Positions 1 through 5,643 are shown, counted from the stretch's first letter. The stretch is DNA of 5,717 nucleotides from an uncultured Saprospiraceae bacterium (GCA_937894165.1 CALCSX010000056.1:1-5717); one strand, 5' to 3'. The notes: a model not told the origin generated them from the letters alone. Translations and numbers: made by a program.

Positions 1-148
1 TTATTTTCAACACAATTTAGACGCACGGCCGTGCGCCTCTACGTTATTTTTAATGAGATTCTTCCAATAATCAAATTTGATATTTTAAATGCAAAAATCC
101 ATGTAATTTCTTTACCAAAAAGACACAAAGGAGGCACAAAGGGCACAA
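1..148. repeat. Dispersed 148-bp repeat, copy A (palindrome-bearing)
   Basis: This stretch aligns without gaps to 5484-5631 in the same orientation, with 18 mismatches by hand count (about 88% identity). Positions 16-42 are identical in both copies and contain the perfect 14-nt palindrome CGCACGGCCGTGCG (22-35). Outer TAGA/TCTA arms (18-21 and 38-41) extend the stem, with a 2-nt bulge at 36-37. The right end carries CACAAAGG-type iterations (about 120-148), a style of intergenic repeat common in Bacteroidota. The left boundary is unknown because similarity runs to the window edge. No coding potential is seen. Confidence 0.9.
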
Positions 149-173
149 AGAGTTAATCTTCAAAATCTAACAA

Positions 174-190
174 ATATGCTGAAAGCATAT
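174..190. other. Small perfect stem-loop
   Basis: ATATGCT and AGCATAT form a perfect 7-bp stem around a GAA loop. No T-run follows on either strand, and it lies almost 400 bp past the end of the nearest gene (the MATE transporter). It is therefore unlikely to be that gene's terminator. Its role is unknown. Confidence 0.45.
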
Positions 191-193
191 CCT

Positions 194-266
194 AATCCGT
201 GAAATCAACTCGTGTCATAGACATCCCCATCTGTGTCAAATCTGTGAAATCCGTGTAATCTGTGAG
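194..266. repeat. ATCYGTG-type degenerate repeat block
   Basis: Positions 229-266 contain four degenerate units of 9-10 nt (variants of ATCTGTGAA), and one more unit lies at 195-206. Blocks of this kind recur between genes in Bacteroidota and some other phyla. I see no reading frame, promoter or strong hairpin in it. Confidence 0.6.
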
Positions 267-276
267 ACACCTCCAA

Positions 277-467
277 TGCCGCAGGCATCCCAAACCGCTC
301 TCCGAACCTCTCAACAGCCGTCAGGCGACAAAACAGCCGTCAGGCGACAAAACGCCGAAGGCAATAGAACGCCGAAGGCAGCGGCATCCCGAACCGCTCT
401 CCGAAGCCCTCTCTGCCCAAATCCCCGAAATCTACAGGAAATCCCCACGCCGCAGGCATCTGAACCT
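277..467. repeat. GCCGAAGGC/GCCGCAGGC mosaic repeat block
   Basis: Short GC-rich words recur in shuffled order. GGCATCCCRAACCGCTCTCCGAA occurs at 284-306 and again at 383-405. AACGCCGAAGGCA occurs at 351-363 and 368-380. GCCGCAGGCATC occurs near 279 and again near 451. Two overlapping reading frames cross this block, but they are Arg/Pro/Gln-rich, follow the repeat period and resemble no protein family I know, so I do not call a gene. The block is clearly more GC-rich than the AT-rich sequence on either side. Confidence 0.65.
313..351. repeat. 19-bp perfect tandem duplication
   Basis: The unit ACAGCCGTCAGGCGACAAA (starting at 314) is repeated exactly at 333. The period-19 match extends from 313 to 351. 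It sits inside the larger GCCG-rich mosaic and looks like a recent slippage event, because the two units are identical. Confidence 0.85.
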
Positions 468-518
468 AGGAATTTGCACCTTTAAATCATTAAAAATTAT
501 CCATTCCAATATCAATCA

Positions 519-585
519 GCTCAAAGCCCGTAGCTAGCAGCTCACAGTAAAATTCCACCCAATTAACAATTAACCATTAACCATT
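519..585. repeat. AGCTC-rich and TTAACMA tandem repeats at the transporter's 3' end
   Basis: Positions about 519-546 carry several AGCTC/TAGC words. Positions 563-583 are three tandem 7-nt units (TTAACAA, TTAACCA, TTAACCA). Both styles are frequent intergenic filler in Bacteroidota. The TTAACMA tandem overlaps the stop codon of the minus-strand MATE gene, whose TAA is the reverse complement of positions 577-579, so the repeat runs into coding sequence. Confidence 0.6.
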
Positions 586-1878
586 CTTCAGCATCCTCCC
601 CCTCGCCCGATAAAATATCCAACTCAATCCCAATCCCCTAACTCCTAAAAACAAAGAAAAGCCCAACCACAGCCCATGAATCCCCCACGTATCTCCCAAT
701 AATTGAAAGGTTAAGACAAAAGTTAGCAGCGCAATCAACATCGAATTTCGCATTTCCTTGCTCGCTGTCAGACCTCCGAAAATCCCGTCCCACAGATAAC
801 ACACAAATCCCATAAATGGCATCACGACCATCCATCCCACATACTGCCCGGCCTCCTCTATAATCATCACATCATCCGTGAAAATTCGAAGCAATGCGTC
901 GCCACCAAACCAGTAAACACCCGCATAAATCCCCGCTGTCGCCGCCCCCCAAATAAGACAATATTTGATAGCCTTGTTCAGTTTCACATAATTCGCCGCC
1001 CCCATGTACTTGCCCACCAAACTCTCCGCCGCATGAGCAAAACCATCGATTCCGTAGGACATAAAATTCACAAATTGCAGTAAAATAGTATTAACAGCGA
1101 GTGAAAGGCTGCCCATAGCCGCCGATTGTCGGTAGAAATAGCCGAAAGCCAGCGTCAAGGATATATTCCGCAGGAAAAAATCCGAATTTATCTTCATAAA
1201 ACGGATAAATTCCTTCCTTTCCAACAAACTCTCCATATTGGTCATCAGAAATTTCCGCCCTCTTTCGTAAGCAATAATGCTAAAATAACACAGCACACCC
1301 AAATATTGGCTCAGCAAAGTGCCGTAAGCCACCCCCTCGATGTCCCAACCGAGTTGAAAGATGAAAATATAACTGAGAATGATGTTGGCGACATTCACCA
1401 CAATGGTGATAATCATAGGAAGCCAGGTGTTCTGCCGCCCGAAATACCACCCATTACAAGCGAAAAGTATCAGCACTGCCGGTGCATCCCAGACCCTAAT
1501 CCGAAAGTAAGTATTGACCAATTCCCGCGATTCTTCAGGTGTATTCAGCAAAATATTGCTAAAATGTAGAATCGGAATCTGAAAAAGTATAATAATAGCC
1601 CCAATAGTCAACCCTAGAATTAGCGACCTCAACAAAGTGATGCGACTCAGCTCATTATTTCCCGCCCCGAATGCCTGCGCCGTGATGCCGGTGGTGCCTA
1701 TGCGCAGAAAGCCAAAATTCCAATAAAGAAAACTGAATATCATGCCGCCCAAACCCACCGCTCCAATGTGCATACCCGACAATCTCCCCACCAGCGCGAT
1801 ATCCACGATACCCAGAAGTGGGACACTCAGATTGCTCAGGATGTTCGGAAAGGCTAATTTGGCTATTTCTTTATTCAT
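577..1878 (-). CDS. dinF: MATE-family efflux transporter, DinF subfamily
   Basis: This is a 433-residue polytopic inner-membrane protein expected to export cationic or toxic compounds in exchange for H+ or Na+. It aligns from memory along its length with E. coli DinF. The shared landmarks are PNILSN and the VDIALVG motif in TM1 (residues 25-31, with Asp26 matching the coupling aspartate of MATE proteins), GTTGITAQAFGAG (61-73), the YGIDGFAHAAE block (275-285), and YLWDGIFGGL followed by EMRNSML (361-381). About twelve hydrophobic segments are visible, the MATE norm, and the length is close to DinF. The ATG at 1878 starts directly at the conserved N-terminus (MNKEIAKLAFPNILSN) and has no Shine-Dalgarno sequence, as is usual in this phylum. 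The gene diverges from tgt. Its last codons and stop lie in a repeat. The substrate cannot be inferred, and SOS control as in E. coli should not be assumed because no LexA-like site was recognised. Confidence 0.93.
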   Translation of the reverse strand: MNKEIAKLAFPNILSNLSVPLLGIVDIALVGRLSGMHIGAVGLGGMIFSFLYWNFGFLRIGTTGITAQAFGAGNNELSRITLLRSLILGLTIGAIIILFQIPILHFSNILLNTPEESRELVNTYFRIRVWDAPAVLILFACNGWYFGRQNTWLPMIITIVVNVANIILSYIFIFQLGWDIEGVAYGTLLSQYLGVLCYFSIIAYERGRKFLMTNMESLLERKEFIRFMKINSDFFLRNISLTLAFGYFYRQSAAMGSLSLAVNTILLQFVNFMSYGIDGFAHAAESLVGKYMGAANYVKLNKAIKYCLIWGAATAGIYAGVYWFGGDALLRIFTDDVMIIEEAGQYVGWMVVMPFMGFVCYLWDGIFGGLTASKEMRNSMLIALLTFVLTFQLLGDTWGIHGLWLGFSLFLGVRGLGLSWIFYRARGRMLKNG

Positions 1879-1895
1879 ATTCAGGATTAGAAAGC

Positions 1896-1903
1896 CAAAG
1901 ATA
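1896..1903 (-). promoter_or_regulatory. Putative Bacteroidota -7 element for the MATE gene
   Basis: Read on the minus strand this is TATCTTTG, an exact match to the Bacteroidota TAnnTTTG -7 consensus. It lies 17 nt upstream of the start codon, which implies a very short leader. A convincing -33 TTTG box at the usual spacing is not visible, so the call rests on the -7 match and its position. Confidence 0.45.
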
Positions 1904-1968
1904 TGATTTTTGACAAAGCTCGAAAGCTATGCCGGCGCATTCCGACGCAAAAGAAAAAAGAAATTGCG

Positions 1969-1976
1969 TACTTTTG
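1969..1976 (+). promoter_or_regulatory. Putative Bacteroidota -7 element for the tgt operon
   Basis: TACTTTTG matches TAnnTTTG exactly and lies 22 nt before the ATG at 1999. Transcription would start around 1980-1985. That excludes the upstream in-frame ATG at 1903 and supports the shorter Tgt start. No clear -33 box is seen in the A/G-rich upstream stretch. Confidence 0.5.
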
Positions 1977-1998
1977 CACACAAAATAAGAAGAAGACT

Positions 1999-3135
1999 AT
2001 GGTGGGACAATTTGATATCGTTTCTAAGGATGAAAAGTCCAAGGCCAGAGCCGGGGTTTTGACCACCTCCCACGGGAAGGTGCAAACGCCGATTTTTATG
2101 CCTGTGGGAACATTGGGAACGGTCAAGACGGTGCATCAGCGTGAGGTGAAGGAGCAGATAAAAGCGCAAATTATCCTGGGGAATACCTACCATCTTTACC
2201 TTCGTCCCGGGATGGATGTGATGCGTGAGGCAGGGGGATTGCATCAATTTATGAATTGGGACATGCCGATACTGACGGATTCAGGAGGATTTCAGGTGTA
2301 TTCATTGGCGCATCGGCGCAAAATAAAGGACGAAGGAGTGACTTTTCAGTCTCATATTGACGGTTCCCGACATTTCTTTTCCCCCGAAAATGTAATGGAT
2401 ATTCAGCGGACCATAGGAGCGGATATCATCATGGCATTTGATGAATGTACACCCTATCCTTGCGAACTAAAATACGCACGAAAGTCCATGCACATGACCC
2501 ACCGTTGGCTGGAGCGATGTTTTGAGCATTTTCACAAGACGAGTGGACATTACGGCTACCAGCAGATTTTGGCACCGATCGTCCAAGGCTCGGTTTACCC
2601 CGAATTGAGGGTTGAGTCGGCAAAGTATATTTCCCGCATGGGCGCACAGATCAATGCCATTGGTGGTCTTTCAGTAGGCGAACCCGCTGAGGAGATGTAT
2701 CACATGACAGAAGTGGTCTGCGGAGTGCTTCCGGAGGACAAACCGAGGTATTTGATGGGGGTTGGAACGCCGGAGAATATCATCGAGTGTATCGCTCGAG
2801 GAATTGATATGTTCGACTGCGTGATGCCGACGCGCAATGCCAGACACGGCCTCTTGTTCACCTACGAAGGACGCATGAATATGAAGAACAAGAAGTGGGA
2901 GAACGACTTTTCGGTAATCGATGAGGATAGCTACGCAGAGGTAAGTCGAAACCATACCAAGGCCTATTTGCGACATTTATTTGTAGCGAAGGAGTATTTA
3001 GGCGCGCAGATAGCGACCTTGCACAATTTATCATTCTATTTGCGTTTGGTAAATGACGCGCGGGAACACATTATCAAAGGGGATTTCGAAGCGTGGAAGG
3101 AGGAGATTTTACCTAAATTATCGAGAAGACTGTAA
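1999..3135 (+). CDS. tgt: Queuine/preQ1 tRNA-guanine transglycosylase
   Basis: This 378-residue cytosolic enzyme exchanges guanine 34 in the GUN anticodons of tRNA Asp, Asn, His and Tyr for preQ1, a step of queuosine synthesis. Motifs in order: TPIFMPVGT (30-38), LGNTYHL (60-66), TDSGGFQV with general acid/base Asp94 (93-100), FDEC with Asp148, VQGS (195-198), GGLSVGE (222-228), and MFDCVMPTRN with nucleophile Asp273 (271-280). The zinc region is unusual. Where E. coli Tgt has CxCxxC, this protein has Ser311, Ala313 and Ser316, and only the histidine (His342 in LHNLSFY) remains. From memory, Bacteroidota Tgts share this. I chose the ATG at 1999 because MVGQFDIVSK matches the usual N-terminus. 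An in-frame ATG at 1903 would add 32 unsupported Lys/Arg-rich residues upstream of the -7 element. The gene is followed after 1 nt by the permease gene. Confidence 0.95.
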   Translation: MVGQFDIVSKDEKSKARAGVLTTSHGKVQTPIFMPVGTLGTVKTVHQREVKEQIKAQIILGNTYHLYLRPGMDVMREAGGLHQFMNWDMPILTDSGGFQVYSLAHRRKIKDEGVTFQSHIDGSRHFFSPENVMDIQRTIGADIIMAFDECTPYPCELKYARKSMHMTHRWLERCFEHFHKTSGHYGYQQILAPIVQGSVYPELRVESAKYISRMGAQINAIGGLSVGEPAEEMYHMTEVVCGVLPEDKPRYLMGVGTPENIIECIARGIDMFDCVMPTRNARHGLLFTYEGRMNMKNKKWENDFSVIDEDSYAEVSRNHTKAYLRHLFVAKEYLGAQIATLHNLSFYLRLVNDAREHIIKGDFEAWKEEILPKLSRRL

Positions 3136-3136
3136 G

Positions 3137-4231
3137 ATGCCGGGATTAAAAATTATAGACAGGTATATTTTGGGGAAATACTTTCGCACGTTTTTCTTCA
3201 CGGCTATTATGTTCACCATTATTTCTGTGGCGATAGATGTTAGTGAGAATATCTCGTATTTCATCGATCGGCCCGTCACCATGAAGCAGATCATCGTAGA
3301 TTATTATTTTAGCTTTATACCCTACATCAATTTGCTCTTGTGGCCTTTATTTGTGCTGATAGCGGTGATATTTTTCACCTCCAGAATGGCGAATGACACC
3401 GAAATTATTGCCATCACGGGAGCCGGTGTGAGTCTACGCCGGATTTTACTTCCCTATATGATGGGAGCGGGGATAGTAGTGGTTTTGATGCTCTTGGGGA
3501 GCCATTTATTAGTACCCGAAGCAAATAAACTACGGATTAACATTATCAATACTTATTTTAAACCTGAGAAGAACCAGGTTAGTACCCGGGATATCCACTT
3601 ATTTATCGATCCGAACACGAAGATTTTTGCCCGCTATTACCGGCAGGGTGACACCTCGGTAGCGGATATGTGGATAGAGCGCTTCGAGGACAATAAGCTG
3701 ACTGAGATGCTTAGGACCAAGACAGCGAAGTACGATGGCAAGACGAATAAATGGAGACTGACCAATTACTCCATTCACACCTTCGATGGTGATGAGGAGG
3801 AGTACGTTTTTCACGAATACAGCCCTTTGGATACCACCTTGAATCTGGGACCGGAGGATTTTTCGCGCGTGGTGAACCAGAAAGATATGATGTCGACCCC
3901 CGAGATCAATGCCTACATCGAAGTGGAGCGAAAGAAAGGCTCAAGGAACATCAAGGAGTACTTGATCGAGAAACATCGGCGCACCTCGGATGCATTTTCG
4001 ATTATATTACTAACACTTATAGGTGCCAGTATTTCGTCGAAGAAGATCCGCGGGGGCATGGGCGTCAATCTCGCGATCGGGCTGGGGATGGGAGCCATCA
4101 ATATTTTGCTCTCCAAGGTATCCATCACCTTTGCAGCGACAGACAGCATCCCGGCGGTACTGGGCGTGTGGATCCCGAACATCTGTTTCATCCCGGTGAC
4201 GATATGGGTGATGTGGCGAGCGCAGCATTAG
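3137..4231 (+). CDS. LptF/LptG (YjgP/YjgQ) family lipopolysaccharide export permease
   Basis: This 364-residue inner-membrane protein is expected to be the LptF- or LptG-type half of the LptB2FG ABC transporter, which extracts lipopolysaccharide from the inner membrane and passes it to the periplasmic Lpt bridge. The topology is typical: TM1 about 16-36, TM2 58-80, TM3 103-125, a periplasmic beta-rich domain of about 155 residues (127-282), then TM4-TM6 at about 284-300, 306-327 and 338-360. The conserved post-TM2 segment SRMANDTEIIAITGAGVS (82-99) is the YjgP/YjgQ signature coupling loop. The ATG at 3137 was chosen because MPGLKIIDRYILGKYF is the normal family N-terminus. An in-frame ATG at 3053 lies inside tgt and would add 28 unrelated residues. 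It starts 1 nt after the tgt stop, so co-transcription and translational coupling are likely. LptF and LptG cannot be told apart with confidence here, so no symbol is given. Confidence 0.93.
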   Translation: MPGLKIIDRYILGKYFRTFFFTAIMFTIISVAIDVSENISYFIDRPVTMKQIIVDYYFSFIPYINLLLWPLFVLIAVIFFTSRMANDTEIIAITGAGVSLRRILLPYMMGAGIVVVLMLLGSHLLVPEANKLRINIINTYFKPEKNQVSTRDIHLFIDPNTKIFARYYRQGDTSVADMWIERFEDNKLTEMLRTKTAKYDGKTNKWRLTNYSIHTFDGDEEEYVFHEYSPLDTTLNLGPEDFSRVVNQKDMMSTPEINAYIEVERKKGSRNIKEYLIEKHRRTSDAFSIILLTLIGASISSKKIRGGMGVNLAIGLGMGAINILLSKVSITFAATDSIPAVLGVWIPNICFIPVTIWVMWRAQH

Positions 4232-4259
4232 CGCAGGAATGGGGACCTTGTTTAGATTT

Positions 4260-4396
4260 GGGCGTTCCCCCGGAAAATACATTTTTATACTTTGAAAGAA
4301 ATTCTGTCCGGGGTCGCTCCCTTAAGGAGTTCCGTACTGACTTATCAGTCAGCACCGTCTCTTCGAGCCGTCCTCCAGGCAGCTAACGCGGGAGGG
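4260..4396. other. Run of four stem-loops downstream of the permease
   Basis: Four inverted repeats follow one another. The first is CCCCGGA (4268-4274) with TCCGGGG (4307-4313), 7 bp around a 32-nt AT-rich loop, inside a looser 15-nt match (4260-4274 and 4307-4321, 11 of 15). The second is CTCC (4317-4320) with GGAG (4326-4329). The third is CTGACT (4337-4342) with AGTCAG (4347-4352) and a TATC loop. The fourth is CCTCC (4372-4376) with GGAGG (4391-4395). No T-run follows, so this is not a standard intrinsic terminator. It could be a dispersed DNA element or a structured 3' RNA. Four stems by eye in 140 bases is suggestive, not proof. Reading frames crossing it show no family resemblance. 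Confidence 0.45.
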
Positions 4397-4597
4397 AAGG
4401 TAGGAGGAGATACATTAGGGAGGGAAATACTGGGTAGTTCTAAGTCAGTTTAGTGAGATTATTTTTATAAAATTTGAAAATATGTCTTATTTTGGGAATC
4501 CCGAAACTAATTTGAGGGAATAAACAAGAGTAATGTTGATGCGGAAGAAGATATTTGTAAAGTCTCAAATTGCAATTTCAGAATCAATTTTTAGGCA
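4397..4597. other. Gene-free stretch turning AT-rich
   Basis: Up to about 4440 the sequence is purine-rich, with repeated GGAGG/GGGAGGG words on the plus strand. Beyond that it becomes AT-rich. Frame +2 is open from 4511 to 4591 and would lead toward the nuclease remnant, but the peptide shows nothing recognisable. No tRNA, strong hairpin or promoter was found. Confidence 0.4.
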
Positions 4598-4831
4598 ATG
4601 AAAAACTTAACACAACTTAATAACTACTATCCACAATGTTCATTCAGAATTACAAGACAATCCTCCGGTAGGGATTTTTTTAGTAGCTGAAAAAGAACAT
4701 GCATTGTAAAATACGCCACAGCCGGTATGGATGAGAACCTGTTTGTGCAACAATATTTAGTGAAATTGCCAAGTCAAGAACAATTAGTAAATAATATCGA
4801 AAACGAATTGAAACATTTCAGAAATGAATAA
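4598..4831 (+). pseudogene. Decayed C-terminus of a YhcG/DUF1016-like PDDEXK nuclease
   Basis: Three adjacent segments in two frames join into the C-terminal end of this family. LTQLNNYY (4607-4630, frame 2) resembles the helix after the PDDEXK core. After a shift, DNPPVGIFLVAEKEHAL (4656-4706, frame 3) resembles the NPPIGI strand. After a second shift, KYATAGMDENLFVQQYLVKL and its continuation run in frame 2 to the TAA at 4829-4831. Shifting one base near 4706 restores a continuous reading. The N-terminal domain and catalytic core are absent, so no activity is possible. Family members are PD-(D/E)XK proteins often found near restriction-modification or mobile DNA. The assignment rests on remembered family sequences, mainly the NPPVGI...KYATAGMDENLFV...YLVKLP pattern. 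Confidence 0.65.
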
Positions 4832-5108
4832 AGATCCTAAAATTCAATTCTTCTAAATATAATACCTGATTGGTTCAGTTATAGGGAAAAATGTGTGTTA
4901 TTTTGTTAATTTAATTAAATTCCGGCTCGGACTTTAAGACGATTTCGACATTAAAGAAGAAAGTCTAATGAAAGAATGAGAACCAAACGAAAATCAACAT
5001 ATCGAAAACAAAAACTTGGTTTAACAGTTCGTTTCACTTAACATGTTTTTTAGAGCAAAGAGCAATGAGTTTATTATTTACAACGTAAATTAATGAAAGT
5101 AAATTAAG
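4832..5108. other. AT-rich gene-free stretch between two gene remnants
   Basis: No gene is supported. An 18-codon open stretch at 4841-4894 (plus strand) reads ...IIPDWFSYREKCVLFC but is too short to assign. The 50-bp dispersed element listed separately lies at 5027-5076. Stops are frequent in all frames elsewhere, consistent with old, decaying sequence. Confidence 0.4.
5027..5076. repeat. Short dispersed element, copy 1 (GTTCGTTTCACT...GAGTTTATTA)
   Basis: It begins GTTCGTTTCACT and ends GAGTTTATTA, exactly as the segment at 5644-5717 does. Between these ends lie a T-run and a GCAAAG word shared with the second copy. Relative to copy 2 it lacks about 24 nt of CGCGAAGGG-like sequence before the 3' end. 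Confidence 0.7.
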
Positions 5109-5228
5109 TAATGTCTTGTAATAACGATCTGATTTGTGCTTTCTAACTAGAAGGTCGAATTTATACTTAGGAATAAATTGTAACAATTGTTTGAAAATTG
5201 GCTGGCCGACTAAATTCTTTTTTGTCGG
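5109..5228 (-). pseudogene. Decayed N-terminus of an IS4-type transposase (DUF4372-like)
   Basis: On the minus strand a single open frame reads NLVGQPIFKQLLQFIPK and then YKFDLLVRKHKSDRYYKT before resemblance stops at about 5109. GQPIFxQLLxFIPK followed by a basic KHxSDRYYK segment is the pattern I recall for the DUF4372 N-terminal domain of IS4-family transposases. The frame begins just after an in-frame TAA at 5229-5231 and has no ATG. It stays open to a stop at 5034-5036, but the tail (LLNLLSLIYVV...) no longer resembles the family. The catalytic DDE domain is missing, so it is a dead N-terminal scrap of about 35-40 codons from an intact length near 380-450. No terminal inverted repeats or target duplication were identified. 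Confidence 0.62.
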
Positions 5229-5291
5229 TTAGTAGTGATTAGCAATCATTAAAGTTCTGCACTTAGTGTTCGTTTTTATATTTTCTAACAT

Positions 5292-5327
5292 CAATGCTGG
5301 CGCAAGTTTGTAAATGTGCCCAATGCT
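5292..5327. other. Imperfect hairpin flanked by 7-nt direct repeats
   Basis: GGCGCA (5299-5304) pairs with TGTGCC (5315-5320) with one G-U wobble, around a 10-nt AT-rich loop. The direct repeat CAATGCT lies immediately on each side (5292-5298 and 5321-5327). This could be the degenerate trace of a small palindromic element with a target duplication, or chance in repeat-rich DNA. Confidence 0.35.
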
Positions 5328-5371
5328 CTTATCTTCAAATAAGGTATTCTAGAGATATTTTCATCAAAACA

Positions 5372-5385
5372 TAGGCAATTGCCTA
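5372..5385. other. 14-nt perfect palindrome
   Basis: TAGGCAATTGCCTA is its own reverse complement. It lies between the transposase remnant and the GATT-rich repeat, far from any intact gene. It could be a protein-binding site or a fused pair of element ends. No partner copy was found in the window. Confidence 0.4.
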
Positions 5386-5390
5386 ACGGG

Positions 5391-5450
5391 AGACTCTGCG
5401 GTGAACTGTCTGAACCATGATTGTCTTGATTTTAGGATTTCTTGATTTTG
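5391..5450. repeat. GAACCATGATT/CTTGATTTT-type intergenic repeat
   Basis: CTTGATTTT occurs at 5425-5433 and 5441-5449 with a period of 16. It is preceded by CTGAACCATGATT, a wording I recognise as frequent dispersed intergenic sequence in Bacteroidota. No coding sequence is seen. Confidence 0.5.
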
Positions 5451-5483
5451 CCTCCTAATTCAATTCTTATATGAATTTAATTA

Positions 5484-5631
5484 TAATTTTCAACACCTTT
5501 TAGACGCACGGCCGTGCGCCTCTACATTATTTTTAATGGACTTTTTCCAATAATGAAATTCGATATTCTAAATGTAAAAATTCGTGTAATTTTTTTACCA
5601 CAAAGACACCAAGAAGGCACAAAGGGCACAA
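5484..5631. repeat. Dispersed 148-bp repeat, copy B (palindrome-bearing)
   Basis: Gapless counterpart of positions 1-148 in direct orientation. Its palindrome lies at 5505-5518, and the 27-nt block with no differences is 5499-5525. Similarity stops sharply at 5631. From there copy B runs into the GTTCGTTTCACT element, whereas copy A continues into AGAGTTAATC. The GC-rich core sits in otherwise AT-rich sequence. Confidence 0.9.
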
Positions 5632-5643
5632 TGCTAGACAATG

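Noticed and set aside
120..148. CACAAAGG iterations as a CRISPR array
   Set aside because: The units are about 10 nt and degenerate with no spacer-like sequence between them, and no cas gene is present.
262..537. Two overlapping plus-strand reading frames of 69 and 91 codons
   Set aside because: They run through the GCCG-rich repeat mosaic, their peptides repeat with the DNA period, and neither resembles a known family.
1126..1569. 147-codon plus-strand reading frame
   Set aside because: It lies wholly inside the MATE gene on the opposite strand, where the MATE protein is unmistakable.
1903..1998. Upstream in-frame extension of tgt starting at 1903
   Set aside because: It adds 32 Lys/Arg-rich residues absent from the family and begins upstream of the likely -7 promoter element at 1969.
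3053..3136. In-frame extension of the permease start to 3053
   Set aside because: It lies entirely within tgt and adds residues not found in LptF/LptG proteins. The ATG at 3137 fits the family N-terminus.
4168..4386. 72-codon plus-strand frame over the permease end and the hairpin run
   Set aside because: Half of it is an out-of-frame shadow of the permease, and the rest crosses the stem-loops with no recognisable domain.
4841..4894. Short open stretch reading ...IIPDWFSYREKCVLFC
   Set aside because: Eighteen codons with stops on both sides. It may be another gene scrap, but I cannot assign it to a family.
5206..5228. CCGAC/GTCGG hairpin with a T-rich loop as a terminator
   Set aside because: The T-run is in the loop rather than after the stem, and the segment is better explained as the start of the transposase remnant.
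1..5631. Window interpreted as a composite transposon bounded by the 148-bp direct repeats
   Set aside because: The repeats are only about 88% identical, encode nothing, and enclose housekeeping genes with normal gene order. They fit a dispersed intergenic family better.
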